From Desulfobacterales bacterium (lineage in GTDB: Bacteria; Desulfobacterota; Desulfobacteria; Desulfobacterales; JAFDCJ01): a DNA stretch of 39,247 nt. Each line of letters begins with the position of its first letter. The first letter of the stretch is position 1. Position numbers and translations under genes: made by a program. Positions 25,855 to 34,284 of this stretch are shown here, piece after piece. The DNA is taken from assembly GCA_030066155.1 (NCBI GenBank), contig JASJCE010000005.1:1-39247 (forward strand), read 5' to 3'. The notes beneath the pieces are model-generated. The model did no database searches, was not told the origin of the DNA, and saw nothing but the letters and a program-made list of their open reading frames with translations.

Positions 25855-26694
25855 ATGAACAGCTCCAGTATATTATCTTATGTTACGTTCAGTTACGGTC
25901 TGGGCGGGGCCAGCTATATCTTTGCCTGGATATTCAGAAAACCGATGGTTGGAAAACTGGCCACGTGGGTGACCCTCGCCGCTTTGACCGGAAATATTTT
26001 GGGTATCGCCCTGCGTTGGATAGAATCTTACCAGATGGGGATCGGTCATGCACCCCTGTCAAATTTGTATGAATCACTGATATTTTTTGCTGCGACCATC
26101 GCCCTGATTTACCTGGTCGTCGAACGCAAATACGGCAGCCGGATTATAGGAGCCTTTACGGCGCCGCTGGCCTTCACGGCAATGGCCTATGCCTCCCTGT
26201 CGCCCAATATTTCTGACCGCATTCAACCGCTGATCCCGGCTCTCAAGAGCAACTGGTTGATCGCTCACGTGATTACCTGCTTTATCGGTTACGCCGCCTT
26301 TACTATCGCTTTCGGCGTCAGCATCATGTACCTCATTAAGCATAAAAGCCCGCAGAATCAGGAAGGCCTGCTTGACCATTTACCGGCCGTTAACGTACTG
26401 GATGATCTGACCCACCAGCTGGTTATGTTCGGCTTTCTGTTTCTAACGGCCGGAATCATATCCGGTGCGGTTTGGGCCAATTCTGCCTGGGGACGCTACT
26501 GGGGCTGGGATCCGAAAGAAACCTGGTCCTTGATTACCTGGTTCGTCTATGCCATCTTGCTGCACGCCCGCTTGATGCGGGGCTGGCGCGGCAGGCGGAT
26601 TGCGTTCTTGTCGATTACCGGTTTCGGTGCAGTAATGTTTACGTATTTTGGCGTCAATTTGTTGCCCGGTTTGCATAGTTACGGGTCATTTTGA
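25855..26694 (+). CDS. ccsA: Cytochrome c biogenesis protein CcsA (haem handling)
   Basis: 279 residues with AAAGGA upstream. CcsA is the other half of System II; it exports or presents haem to ResB and joins it to the CxxCH cysteines. Seen: eight or so membrane helices and the tryptophan-rich WWD motif WGRYWGWDPKETWSLITW near residues 217-234, the haem-binding signature, plus HAPLSNLYES (first conserved histidine) near 63 and GVNLLPGLHSYG near the C-terminus. It is 269 bases after resB and 141 bases before qrcA, with a possible new promoter in that second gap. Confidence 0.94.
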   Translation: MNSSSILSYVTFSYGLGGASYIFAWIFRKPMVGKLATWVTLAALTGNILGIALRWIESYQMGIGHAPLSNLYESLIFFAATIALIYLVVERKYGSRIIGAFTAPLAFTAMAYASLSPNISDRIQPLIPALKSNWLIAHVITCFIGYAAFTIAFGVSIMYLIKHKSPQNQEGLLDHLPAVNVLDDLTHQLVMFGFLFLTAGIISGAVWANSAWGRYWGWDPKETWSLITWFVYAILLHARLMRGWRGRRIAFLSITGFGAVMFTYFGVNLLPGLHSYGSF

Positions 26695-26708
26695 TCTCTG
26701 AATTTTGC

Positions 26709-26738
26709 TTGACAAAAATCGTGGAGATAGGATATAAG
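26709..26738 (+). promoter_or_regulatory. Candidate promoter of the qrc operon
   Basis: TTGACA (26709-26714), a perfect -35 box, and TATAAG (26733-26738) are 18 bases apart. Transcription would begin about 90 bases before qrcA. A small hairpin AACCGG...CCGGTT follows (about 26770-26791) in the leader. Confidence 0.6.
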
Positions 26739-26835
26739 TCCCGACTTAGGCTTTTTCTCAGGCGGTCTAAAACCGGCTGTAACTACCGGTTTATGTTAAG
26801 ATAATCCATATTAACCCGAGCACGACGGAGAGTCT

Positions 26836-27546
26836 ATGAGTACAGAGGATAACGCGACCAGGAATTCCTCAGAAGCCATCGATCATGATTCAACACATTC
26901 CACAACGGAAGCCGATACGTCGCATCCCGGCGACGGCGCCGCAGGACCTATTACCCTGTTTTTCATCCTCGGGCTGGTCGCCAGCCTGGTGGTTGGCTGG
27001 GTAATCTTCCCAAAACTACTTTACTCTTCCAAAGAACAACCGGTTCACTACGATCATGCCAAACACAACGAACTGGTAGATGACGGCTGTGAAAGCTGTC
27101 ATTATTTCCGCGAGGACGGCACCTTTTCAGGCGTTCCGAAACTGGCCCAGTGCATTGATTGTCATGAAGAGGTGAACGGAGAGAGCCCGGAGGAGGAAAA
27201 ATTCGTCAGGGAATATGTCGAAAAGGGACGCGAAGTTCCCTGGCTGGTCTATTCCCGGCAACCGGATTGCGTCTTTTTCTCCCATGCGGCGCATGTCAAA
27301 ATGGGCAAAATGGACTGTGTCACCTGCCACGGGCACATCGGGGAGTCGGAAAAACTGAAACCGTATCAGGAAAACCGGATCAGCGGTTACAGCCGGGATA
27401 TCTGGGGTTACAACATCGCCGGATTCAAACGCAACTCCTGGGACCGAATGAAAATGGATGACTGTTCCGAATGCCACCAGAGAGAAAATGTGAATCAAAA
27501 CAGCGTGCAGACGCTAAAAGGCGGCTGTTTGGTCTGTCACAATTAG
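26836..27546 (+). CDS. qrcA: Multihaem cytochrome c subunit QrcA
   Basis: 236 residues; GGAGAG precedes the ATG. QrcA receives electrons from periplasmic cytochrome c3 and passes them into the Qrc complex. Seen: an N-terminal membrane helix (38-60) that anchors it, then five CxxCH haem sites beginning at Cys85, Cys106, Cys161, Cys210 and Cys231, with distal histidines in VHYDHAKH and FFSHAAH. A lone cysteine (Cys145) sits in PDCVFFSH. From memory the characterised Desulfovibrio complex is described as hexahaem, so this copy shows one canonical site fewer; the lone cysteine might mark a modified site. The gene order with qrcBCD is diagnostic. Needs the ResB/CcsA system encoded just upstream. 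Confidence 0.9.
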   Translation: MSTEDNATRNSSEAIDHDSTHSTTEADTSHPGDGAAGPITLFFILGLVASLVVGWVIFPKLLYSSKEQPVHYDHAKHNELVDDGCESCHYFREDGTFSGVPKLAQCIDCHEEVNGESPEEEKFVREYVEKGREVPWLVYSRQPDCVFFSHAAHVKMGKMDCVTCHGHIGESEKLKPYQENRISGYSRDIWGYNIAGFKRNSWDRMKMDDCSECHQRENVNQNSVQTLKGGCLVCHN

Positions 27547-27639
27547 TTTTGGTGCCAAACTGTGGAACCTGCCGGCAGTACAGCCCGCTACCTAATGAGC
27601 TTAATGCAGAATAGGAAAACATAATTTGGGGATGATTCG

Positions 27640-29853
27640 ATGAAAATAGACCGACGAAGTTTTTTGTCATTTGCCATCGGCGGAGCTGCCGGCACAGCGC
27701 TTTCGCCGTTGCCCTGGAAGCTGATTGACGACCTTTCAATCTGGTCCCAGAACTGGGACTGGACACCCATGCCGCAAAACGGAGAAGCGACGCACGCCAC
27801 GTCCGCCTGTACCCTGTGTCCCGGTGGTTGCGGCATCCGTGTTCGCCTGATTGACGACAGGGTTGTAAAAATAGAGGGCCTGGACGGCCATCCGGTCAAT
27901 AACGGCGGCATCTGCCCCCTGGGACAGTCCGGGCCTCAGTTGCTCTATGGCCCTACCCGCATCAAAGCGCCCCTGAAAAAAATTAATGGCAGGTGGCGCA
28001 GCATTACCTGGGATGCCGCAGTTGAAGAGATCGCCGCCAAGCTGACCGAATTAAGAGCCAACGGCATGTCTCATACGGTTGCCTGCATCTCAGAGTCCGA
28101 CATCGGAACGATCCCCCAACTCTGGAATCGCCTGTTGACCGCCTACGGATCGCCTAACTTTATCCGGACCCCTTCAATCCAGGACAATTATGAGTTGGCT
28201 CTCTATCTGACCCAGGGGGTGCGGGCCACTCCCGGATTCGATCTGGATCAATGCGATTACATTCTCAGTTTCGGCAGTGGGCTAATTGAAGGCTGGCAGT
28301 CGCCCGTTTATATGTTTCAGGGCAAAAGCGCTCTGGTTCAAAACGGCGGCAAAATGGGTCAGATCGAGCCGCGGCTTTCCAAAACCGCAGCCAAGGCCGA
28401 TACCTGGATTGCGGCTGAACCCGGTACCGAAGTCGCGCTGGCGCTGGGAATCGGAAATGTCATCATCAGCCAGGGATTATACAACCAGTCCTTTGTAGCC
28501 AACTACACGGCCGGATTTGAGGACTATAAAAAATTAGTCCTGAATAACTACGCCCCCGCCACCGTCTCGAAATTAACCGGTGTCAACGCTGAATCCATTG
28601 CGGGGCTGGCCAGAGAATTTGCCAAGGCCAAAAAACCGCTGGCAATCTGCGGCAGGGGCGCCGGTAGAACATCCGGCAGCCTGCAGGAATTCCTGGCGGT
28701 TCACATGCTTAACGCCCTGGTTGGAAACCTGAACCGGGCCGGCGGACTGGTGGCGGTTCCGGACCCCGATTACATCGATTGGCCCGACGTCGAAATGGAC
28801 GACATTGCCTCCAAAGGGATGCAACAGACCCGGCTGGATGAAGCCGGCAGCGATAAATATCCCAACTCCCGTTATCTTCTTGACCGCCTGCCCGGGATGA
28901 TCAATTCAAGTCAGGAGGCTCCGGTACAGGTACTCTTCGTCAGCGGGGCCAATCCGGTTTATTCCATGCCCGACACCCAGGCTGTGACGAAAGCCTTTGA
29001 AAAGATACCGCTGGTGGTCAGTTTTTCATCTTATATGGATGAAACGGCAGCCCAGGCCAATCTGATCCTGCCCAATCATATCTATCTCGAGCGCTATGAA
29101 GACGTGCCCATCGCACGGGGATTTCCGAAGCCCATCATGAGCTTGACCCAGCCGGTAGTAGAGCCGCTTTACAATACCCGCAACGTCGGTGATGTGATCA
29201 TTCAGCTGGCTCAAAAATTGGGCGGTACCGTCGCAGATGCATTTGCCTGGGAAGATTACACCACCTGCCTCGAGGAGACGCTGGGGGACCGCTGGGATAC
29301 CTTGGTTGAAGAAGGCTACCAAGTGGATGATGAATTTTCCGGCAGCGAATGGGCCGACGCATTTGAAACCGACTCGGGGAAATTCGAATTCAGTAACGAT
29401 AGCATCAAGGCTTACGGCGACTATCGGCCAATGCCGGCTGCCGGCGATGACTCCTTCTATCCGCTGATTTTAGTTCCTTACGACACCATGCGGCTGACCA
29501 GCGGGTATATCGGCTCACCGCCGTTTATGGTTAAATCACTCGAAGACACAATCCTGACCGGCAATGATGTGCGGGTTGAGGTCAATCCTGAAACGGCCAG
29601 AAAGCTTGGATTGGCAGATGGTAAATCGGCGACCCTGAGCACACCGGGAGGCAGTGGCAGAGTCGTGGTCCATTATTTTAACGGGATTATGCCGGGCATC
29701 ATCGCAATCCCCAGGGGATTGGGGCACACGGCTTATGATCGATTTCTGGCCGGCAAAGGGGTAAGCTACAACGTTCTGGCAAAAACCGCGGACGATCCGG
29801 CAACCGGATTTGATGCAGCCTGGGGTGTTCGAGCCAAACTCAGCAAAGCCTGA
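27640..29853 (+). CDS. qrcB: Molybdopterin-oxidoreductase-like subunit QrcB
   Basis: 737 residues. The N-terminus is a twin-arginine signal (DRRSFLSF, residues 4-11), so it is exported folded and loaded. An iron-sulfur cluster site is formed by Cys57, Cys60, Cys64 and Cys92 (ACTLCPGGCGIRV ... GGICPLG). The rest follows the DMSO-reductase fold through LFVSGANPVYSMPD, the ANLILPNHIYLER segment and a C-terminal molydopterin-dinucleotide-binding-like domain (VEVNPETARKLGLADG). Known: QrcB of sulfate reducers has this fold but is reported not to hold molybdenum and acts as an electron conduit. Second gene of the operon. Confidence 0.93.
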   Translation: MKIDRRSFLSFAIGGAAGTALSPLPWKLIDDLSIWSQNWDWTPMPQNGEATHATSACTLCPGGCGIRVRLIDDRVVKIEGLDGHPVNNGGICPLGQSGPQLLYGPTRIKAPLKKINGRWRSITWDAAVEEIAAKLTELRANGMSHTVACISESDIGTIPQLWNRLLTAYGSPNFIRTPSIQDNYELALYLTQGVRATPGFDLDQCDYILSFGSGLIEGWQSPVYMFQGKSALVQNGGKMGQIEPRLSKTAAKADTWIAAEPGTEVALALGIGNVIISQGLYNQSFVANYTAGFEDYKKLVLNNYAPATVSKLTGVNAESIAGLAREFAKAKKPLAICGRGAGRTSGSLQEFLAVHMLNALVGNLNRAGGLVAVPDPDYIDWPDVEMDDIASKGMQQTRLDEAGSDKYPNSRYLLDRLPGMINSSQEAPVQVLFVSGANPVYSMPDTQAVTKAFEKIPLVVSFSSYMDETAAQANLILPNHIYLERYEDVPIARGFPKPIMSLTQPVVEPLYNTRNVGDVIIQLAQKLGGTVADAFAWEDYTTCLEETLGDRWDTLVEEGYQVDDEFSGSEWADAFETDSGKFEFSNDSIKAYGDYRPMPAAGDDSFYPLILVPYDTMRLTSGYIGSPPFMVKSLEDTILTGNDVRVEVNPETARKLGLADGKSATLSTPGGSGRVVVHYFNGIMPGIIAIPRGLGHTAYDRFLAGKGVSYNVLAKTADDPATGFDAAWGVRAKLSKA

Positions 29854-29933
29854 TTTGATTGAGAATTGAAGATTGAAGATTGAATATTTGAGGAATTCTG
29901 TCGATTTAAAATAGTCACTTCCAAGGGGTTCTG

Positions 29934-30740
29934 ATGAAAAACGCAAAGGGTAAGAAGTTCGGAATGGTCATTGATCTGGACAAATGCACGGGGTGCGGTA
30001 CCTGTATGGTGGCCTGCATGTCGGAAAACAATATCCCGTTCCGGGAAGATGACACGGATAAACTGCTCAGTGTTTCCTGGATGCGGGTATATCGAATCAA
30101 CAATAGAAAACCGTTCCCGGATACCGAGGAGTGCTACCTGCCCAGACCGTGCCAGCACTGTGAGGGCCACCACGGCCATTCACCATGTGTCTCGGTCTGT
30201 CCGGCCACCGCGACCGATTACGATATGGACACCGGTATCGTCAGCCAGATCTACACGCGCTGTTTCGGCTGTCGCTATTGCATGGCGGCCTGCCCCTACC
30301 ATGTGCGTCAGTTTAACTGGTGGGATCCGGTCTGGCCCGATGGTATGGAAAAATCGCTGAATCCTGCCGTTTCCGTTCGTATGCGCGGCGTTGTTGAAAA
30401 ATGCAGCTTTTGCTTTCATCGCTACCAGTTGGCCAAAGAGAGAGCTTACAACGAGGGACGGCGCGAAGTGGAAGAAAATGAGTATCAGACCGCCTGCACC
30501 CAGGCCTGTCCGGCCGGAGCCATAATTTTTGGAGATTTGAACAACCCGCATCACGCGGTTTATAAAATTGCCCGGCCTGACAATGCACACGACGGGCGAC
30601 CCCAAAACCCGAAAGCGTTTCGGCTTCTGGAACGGCTGGGAGTGAACACCAAGGTCTACTATCTCTCCAGCCAGGAATGGGTCCGCCGGGCCGGAGACAA
30701 CTATCTGAAAACCGAAGGCAAAGGGGAAACACACTCCTGA
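29934..30740 (+). CDS. qrcC: Iron-sulfur subunit QrcC
   Basis: 268 residues with AAGGGG before the ATG. It is a DMSO-reductase-type electron-transfer protein carrying four clusters that bridge QrcB/QrcA to the membrane. Seen: cysteines 18, 21, 24, 28 (CTGCGTCMVAC); 73, 76, 85, 89 (CQHCEG...SPCVSVCP); 110, 113, 116, 120 (CFGCRYCMAACP); and 157, 160, 188, 192 (CSFC...CTQACP). No signal peptide, so it is probably exported bound to QrcB by the Tat route. Between it and qrcB is AT-rich DNA with GAGAATTGAAGATTGAAGATTG words. Confidence 0.94.
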   Translation: MKNAKGKKFGMVIDLDKCTGCGTCMVACMSENNIPFREDDTDKLLSVSWMRVYRINNRKPFPDTEECYLPRPCQHCEGHHGHSPCVSVCPATATDYDMDTGIVSQIYTRCFGCRYCMAACPYHVRQFNWWDPVWPDGMEKSLNPAVSVRMRGVVEKCSFCFHRYQLAKERAYNEGRREVEENEYQTACTQACPAGAIIFGDLNNPHHAVYKIARPDNAHDGRPQNPKAFRLLERLGVNTKVYYLSSQEWVRRAGDNYLKTEGKGETHS

Positions 30741-30879
30741 AGAATGAATAATGACTAATTATGGAATTCTATCTGATCTTATAATGTCGGCATGCACAGG
30801 TAAACAAACTTTCGTAAATTCGCTTAAATTGTAACTTATAAACTCATCAACCAGTCAACGATTTTGGAGCGCAAAACTT

Positions 30880-32235
30880 ATGGATTCTGCATTAATTCCC
30901 AAAGGAGTTAAACGCTGTCCGGCCTGGAAGTTCTACCTTGGACTCGGGCCTGTCAATCTGGTGCTGCTGTGGGGCACCATCGCCATGATACTGGTTTATT
31001 TTAAAGGACTCAACCAGACCAACATGAACAATGCCTATGGCTTTGCTCTCTGGATCTGGGCTGATCTGGCGGTTATCGCCTTAGGCGGCGGCGCATTTTT
31101 TACGGGCTTACTGCGATATATCATCGGCAAGGACGAGCTCAAAAATATCGTCAATTACGCGGTTCTGGTCGGTTTTTACTGCTATGTTGCGGCGTTGATG
31201 ATTCTGGGCTTTGATGTCGGGCAACCGTTGCGAGGATGGTTTATCTTCTGGCATGCCAATGTGCACTCCATGTTGACCGAGGTGGCCTTCTGTCTGACCT
31301 GCTACCTGGGTGTGCTGACCATCGAGTACATACCATTGATACTCGAAAACCGGCAAATTGACAGGGTCCCGTTTTTCCACAACCTGAGCCATAATATGCA
31401 TGAAATCATGGCCGTATTTGCGGCGACAGGGGCTTTTCTCTCCTTTTTCCACCAGGGCTCCCTGGGTGGCGTGCCGGGTGTAATGTATGCCCGGCCGTTT
31501 GGATTTCGGGAAGGGATTTTCGTCTGGCCCTGGACCTTCTTTCTGTTCACCTGGTCGGCGGCCGCCTGCGGACCGTGCTTTACAATTATGGTCACCAAGA
31601 TCACCGAGACCATAACGCGCAAGAAGCTGGTTAAAGATAACGTAATCGAATTGCTGGCGAAAATAGCCGGCTGGATGCTTGCAACGTACATGATTGCCAA
31701 GATCATTGACACCATTTGGTGGGCGACGGTTACGGCACCGAGCAAGGGTTTCACTTTCATGGACTTCTACAGCAATAATCCCGGGTCGGCCTACGGCCTC
31801 TGGATTTTGATCGTGGAAATCGGCAGCGGTCTGCTGGCGGCTGCCATTTTAATTACGAGCGCCGGTCGTAAAAATCAGGCCACCTTGTGGGTGGCGGTTA
31901 TCTCGGGCGTCATCATGGTTTGCGTCAATCGCTGGGTCATGGTCCTGCAGGTCCTCGCAGCTCCGGTGCTGTCCTTTGAAACATGGGCGCCTTACATCCC
32001 CAGCTGGCAGGAAGTCGCCACCACGCTTCTGCCGGTCGCGCTGGGCATTATCATGATCGCATTGTCCTACCGCTATCTGCCGGTATTCCCCCAGGAGCAG
32101 GAATTGAATCCGATCGAGCCGGAATCGGCGGTCGGGGATGCCGGCGAGGAATCGGATGCAGACTCGGCCGAAGCAGCAGACGCGGCTCAGGCAGAACCGG
32201 CAATGGCCGCCGAGGGTGAGCCGGAGCCAGCATAA
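30880..32235 (+). CDS. qrcD: NrfD-family membrane subunit QrcD
   Basis: 451 residues; GGAG lies before the ATG. It has about ten membrane helices in the NrfD/PsrC pattern and should be the quinone-reducing subunit, taking electrons from QrcC and protons for menaquinone reduction. Seen: GPVNLVLLWGTIAMILVYFKGL in part as the first helix region, FWHANVHSMLTEVAFCLTCY, HNLSHNMHEIMAVFAATGAFLSF in part, and conserved acidic residues in the helices. The last 45 residues are an acidic Ala/Glu/Asp-rich tail (AEAADAAQAEPAMAAEGEPE), unusual for the family and probably disordered. The stop codon lies inside the left arm of repeat copy D. Confidence 0.94.
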   Translation: MDSALIPKGVKRCPAWKFYLGLGPVNLVLLWGTIAMILVYFKGLNQTNMNNAYGFALWIWADLAVIALGGGAFFTGLLRYIIGKDELKNIVNYAVLVGFYCYVAALMILGFDVGQPLRGWFIFWHANVHSMLTEVAFCLTCYLGVLTIEYIPLILENRQIDRVPFFHNLSHNMHEIMAVFAATGAFLSFFHQGSLGGVPGVMYARPFGFREGIFVWPWTFFLFTWSAAACGPCFTIMVTKITETITRKKLVKDNVIELLAKIAGWMLATYMIAKIIDTIWWATVTAPSKGFTFMDFYSNNPGSAYGLWILIVEIGSGLLAAAILITSAGRKNQATLWVAVISGVIMVCVNRWVMVLQVLAAPVLSFETWAPYIPSWQEVATTLLPVALGIIMIALSYRYLPVFPQEQELNPIEPESAVGDAGEESDADSAEAADAAQAEPAMAAEGEPEPA

Positions 32236-32328
32236 TTTATCCGCCCTGGAAACACCGATCAATACGAGTGCCTTTTGGGAGCAAAAAGCGAATATGTGAT
32301 GTGTAAAAACGGCGGGCGGATAAATTAT
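32232..32328 (+). repeat. AATCCGCC-type intergenic element, copy D with perfect 15-bp ends
   Basis: ATAATTTATCCGCCC (32232-32246) and GGGCGGATAAATTAT (32314-32328) are exact reverse complements, with 67 bases between. The left arm includes the qrcD stop codon. Right of it is TATGATGCTTCGCATATAC, matching the hairpin beside copy B. It lies inside the qrc transcript, between qrcD and the small gene. Confidence 0.75.
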
Positions 32329-32422
32329 ATGATGCTTCGCATATACTTTATGTAATGTTCTTGATTCAGGATAACCCTGAAAGGGGAACTCTGAACCTTT
32401 GAACACTTGAGGGAGGGAAATA

Positions 32423-32581
32423 ATGTTTCCATTTAGTTTTGAGTGGGTTTGGGATGCAGGCCACTTGCTGTTTATGGGCGGCTTGTGGTATGCGTTGTCG
32501 ATTCTCGGAATGGGAATGACGTACTGCATTATAAAGGCGGTTTATGATTCGCTTGGCGGTCAGGGCGCCCATCACCATTAA
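32423..32581 (+). CDS. Small membrane protein at the end of the qrc operon
   Basis: 52 residues, with a strong GAGGGAGGG site before the ATG, and too short for many gene finders. Seen: FSFEWVWDAGHLLFMGGLWY, a single membrane helix (about 14-40, HLLFMGGLWYALSILGMGMTY), a short amphipathic end (KAVYDSLGGQG) and three terminal histidines. A strong terminator follows 25 bases later, so it is the last gene of the operon. I know no family for it. Its position and ribosome site argue for a real protein, perhaps an assembly or stabilising subunit next to QrcD; that is inference. The His-rich end might bind metal. Confidence 0.8.
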   Translation: MFPFSFEWVWDAGHLLFMGGLWYALSILGMGMTYCIIKAVYDSLGGQGAHHH

Positions 32582-32605
32582 ATTCCGAGATATCATCTTA
32601 AACGA

Positions 32606-32650
32606 AAAAGCGCTTGTCCCGAAGCAATTTGGGCAAAGCGCTTTTTTTTT
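32606..32650 (+). terminator. Strong intrinsic terminator ending the qrc operon
   Basis: AAAAGCGCTT (from 32606) pairs with AAGCGCTTTT, with a further CCC/GGG pairing near the loop, and a run of ten T ends at 32650. Confidence 0.9.
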
Positions 32651-32845
32651 AGGAATATTGATTATTAAAGATTGAATAGTGATGGTATACTATCTTATTA
32701 AATGATCGAATCCGGTTTAAGGTGCCTATTTTTATAACGTGGATAATTGCAACCCAATACCGGCTGATTCGTGGATCTCATCTCATTTACGGATCAGTTT
32801 AAAACGAAAGAATACCTTAATTCGTCAATCTTCAATCTTCATTTG
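32651..32845. repeat. Paired GAATATTGATTATTAAAGATTG / CAATCTTCAATCTTC arms before murA
   Basis: The left arm (about 32653-32685) and right arm (about 32820-32842) are approximately complementary AT-rich words. The DNA between holds no gene; it must contain the murA promoter, which I cannot place with confidence. Confidence 0.5.
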
Positions 32846-32858
32846 AAATGGTGTTTTC

Positions 32859-34109
32859 ATGGATAAAATAGTTGTCAACGGCGGACGTTCGCTCAAGGGT
32901 ACGGTTCGAATCAGCGGTGCGAAAAATGCGGCTCTGCCGATTTTAATATCTTCTCTGCTGGTTGAAGGTGTCAATACCTACACCAATGTTCCGGATTTGA
33001 TGGATATCCACAGCACAACTCTGCTGCTGTCCAAACTCGGAGCAAGGGTGGAAACCGGCGGCAGCAGGGTTTGCATTGATGCGGCCGGTTTGATCGAACA
33101 TGAAGCCGCTTATGATCTGGTTCGAAAAATGCGGGCCTCGGTTCTGGTTCTGGGACCGCTCGTTGCGAGACTGGGAAAGGCGCGGGTATCGCTTCCGGGA
33201 GGCTGTGCCATCGGCGCAAGGCCCATCAACCTGCATCTAAAGGGATTGGCCGCACTCGGCGCAGAAATTGAATTGAAACACGGTTATGTCGAAGCGTCTG
33301 CGGGACGTCTGAAAGGCGCCGACATTTATTTTGACATCGTGACGGTTACCGGCACCGAAAATCTGATGATGGCAGCCGTGCTGGCTGACGGCACCACCAC
33401 TTTGCGCAATGCTGCCCGCGAGCCGGAGGTCGTGGCCCTGGCTGACACCCTGGTCAAAATGGGGGCTGATATTGAGGGTGCCGGAACCTCGATAATCACG
33501 ATCAACGGTGTCGATTCTCTCAAACCGGCAGAGACCTCAATTATACCGGATCGAATAGAAACGGGAACTTTCATGATGAGCGCCGTATTGACCCGGGGTG
33601 ATATTACCCTGGTGGATTGCGAACCCGACCATCTCGGGGCGACGATCAACATCATGCGACAAACCGGCGCCGACATTGAAACCACAGACAATTCCATTCG
33701 CGTAACGATGCAGGGCGAGATTAACAGTGTTGATGTCAAGACCCAGCCGTATCCGGGCTTTCCAACCGATATGCAGGCCCAGTTCATGGTATTAATGAGT
33801 ATCGCCGATGGATCCGCCATGATATCCGAGACGATTTTTGAAAATCGCTACATTCACGTCAGTGAGTTGATCCGGATGGGAGCGAATATAAAAGTTGATG
33901 GCAATATCGCCATTGTCAAAGGCGTACCGAAACTGTCCGGTGCTCCGGTCATGGCCACCGATTTGCGGGCCAGTGCGTCGCTTATCCTGGCCGGTCTGGT
34001 GGCAGATGGCTCCACCCGGATCAACCGCGTTTATCATCTGGATCGCGGATACGAATCCATCGAGAAAAAATTTGCCGGGCTGGGGGCGGATATTAAACGG
34101 ATTAAGTAA
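32859..34109 (+). CDS. murA: UDP-N-acetylglucosamine 1-carboxyvinyltransferase MurA
   Basis: 416 residues, standard length. MurA transfers enolpyruvate from PEP to UDP-GlcNAc, the first committed step of peptidoglycan synthesis, in the cytoplasm; it is the fosfomycin target. Seen: [10 protein letters not shown] at the N-terminus with the active lysine region, [19 protein letters not shown] around the catalytic Cys116, [21 protein letters not shown], the [11 protein letters not shown] loop and the C-terminal [11 protein letters not shown] segment. All are intact. The cysteine is present, so fosfomycin sensitivity is predicted from the enzyme alone. Transcribed alone or with comEC, which follows after a repeat element. 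Confidence 0.97.
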   Translation: MDKIVVNGGRSLKGTVRISGAKNAALPILISSLLVEGVNTYTNVPDLMDIHSTTLLLSKLGARVETGGSRVCIDAAGLIEHEAAYDLVRKMRASVLVLGPLVARLGKARVSLPGGCAIGARPINLHLKGLAALGAEIELKHGYVEASAGRLKGADIYFDIVTVTGTENLMMAAVLADGTTTLRNAAREPEVVALADTLVKMGADIEGAGTSIITINGVDSLKPAETSIIPDRIETGTFMMSAVLTRGDITLVDCEPDHLGATINIMRQTGADIETTDNSIRVTMQGEINSVDVKTQPYPGFPTDMQAQFMVLMSIADGSAMISETIFENRYIHVSELIRMGANIKVDGNIAIVKGVPKLSGAPVMATDLRASASLILAGLVADGSTRINRVYHLDRGYESIEKKFAGLGADIKRIK

Positions 34110-34171
34110 AAAATCCGGGAACCGATGGCCTGGTATCGGTTTGCTCTCGATGAGGCTCGTGAATTATACCA

Positions 34172-34272
34172 TAGGAGTAATGGAGTACTGAAGTTTTGGA
34201 GTAATGGATTGATCCGAGACGCTGCTGTTGCAACACTCCAATACTCCAGTTCTCCGGTACTCCAATACTCCA
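34172..34272. repeat. Paired GGAGTAATGGAGTACTG / CTCCAATACTCC arms before comEC
   Basis: The left arm (34174-34210) is four GGAGTA-type words. The right arm (34231-34271) is its reverse complement at roughly 80% of positions, with about 20 bases between, so a long hairpin can form. It ends 13 bases before the comEC start. The same word family is found at 14741. Confidence 0.7.
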
Positions 34273-34284
34273 TCAGGTTGTTAT

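Noticed and set aside
31849-32596. 226-codon minus-strand frame across the end of qrcD and the small gene
   Set aside because: It is antisense to qrcD and the small protein, both of which have ribosome sites and sensible membrane profiles.
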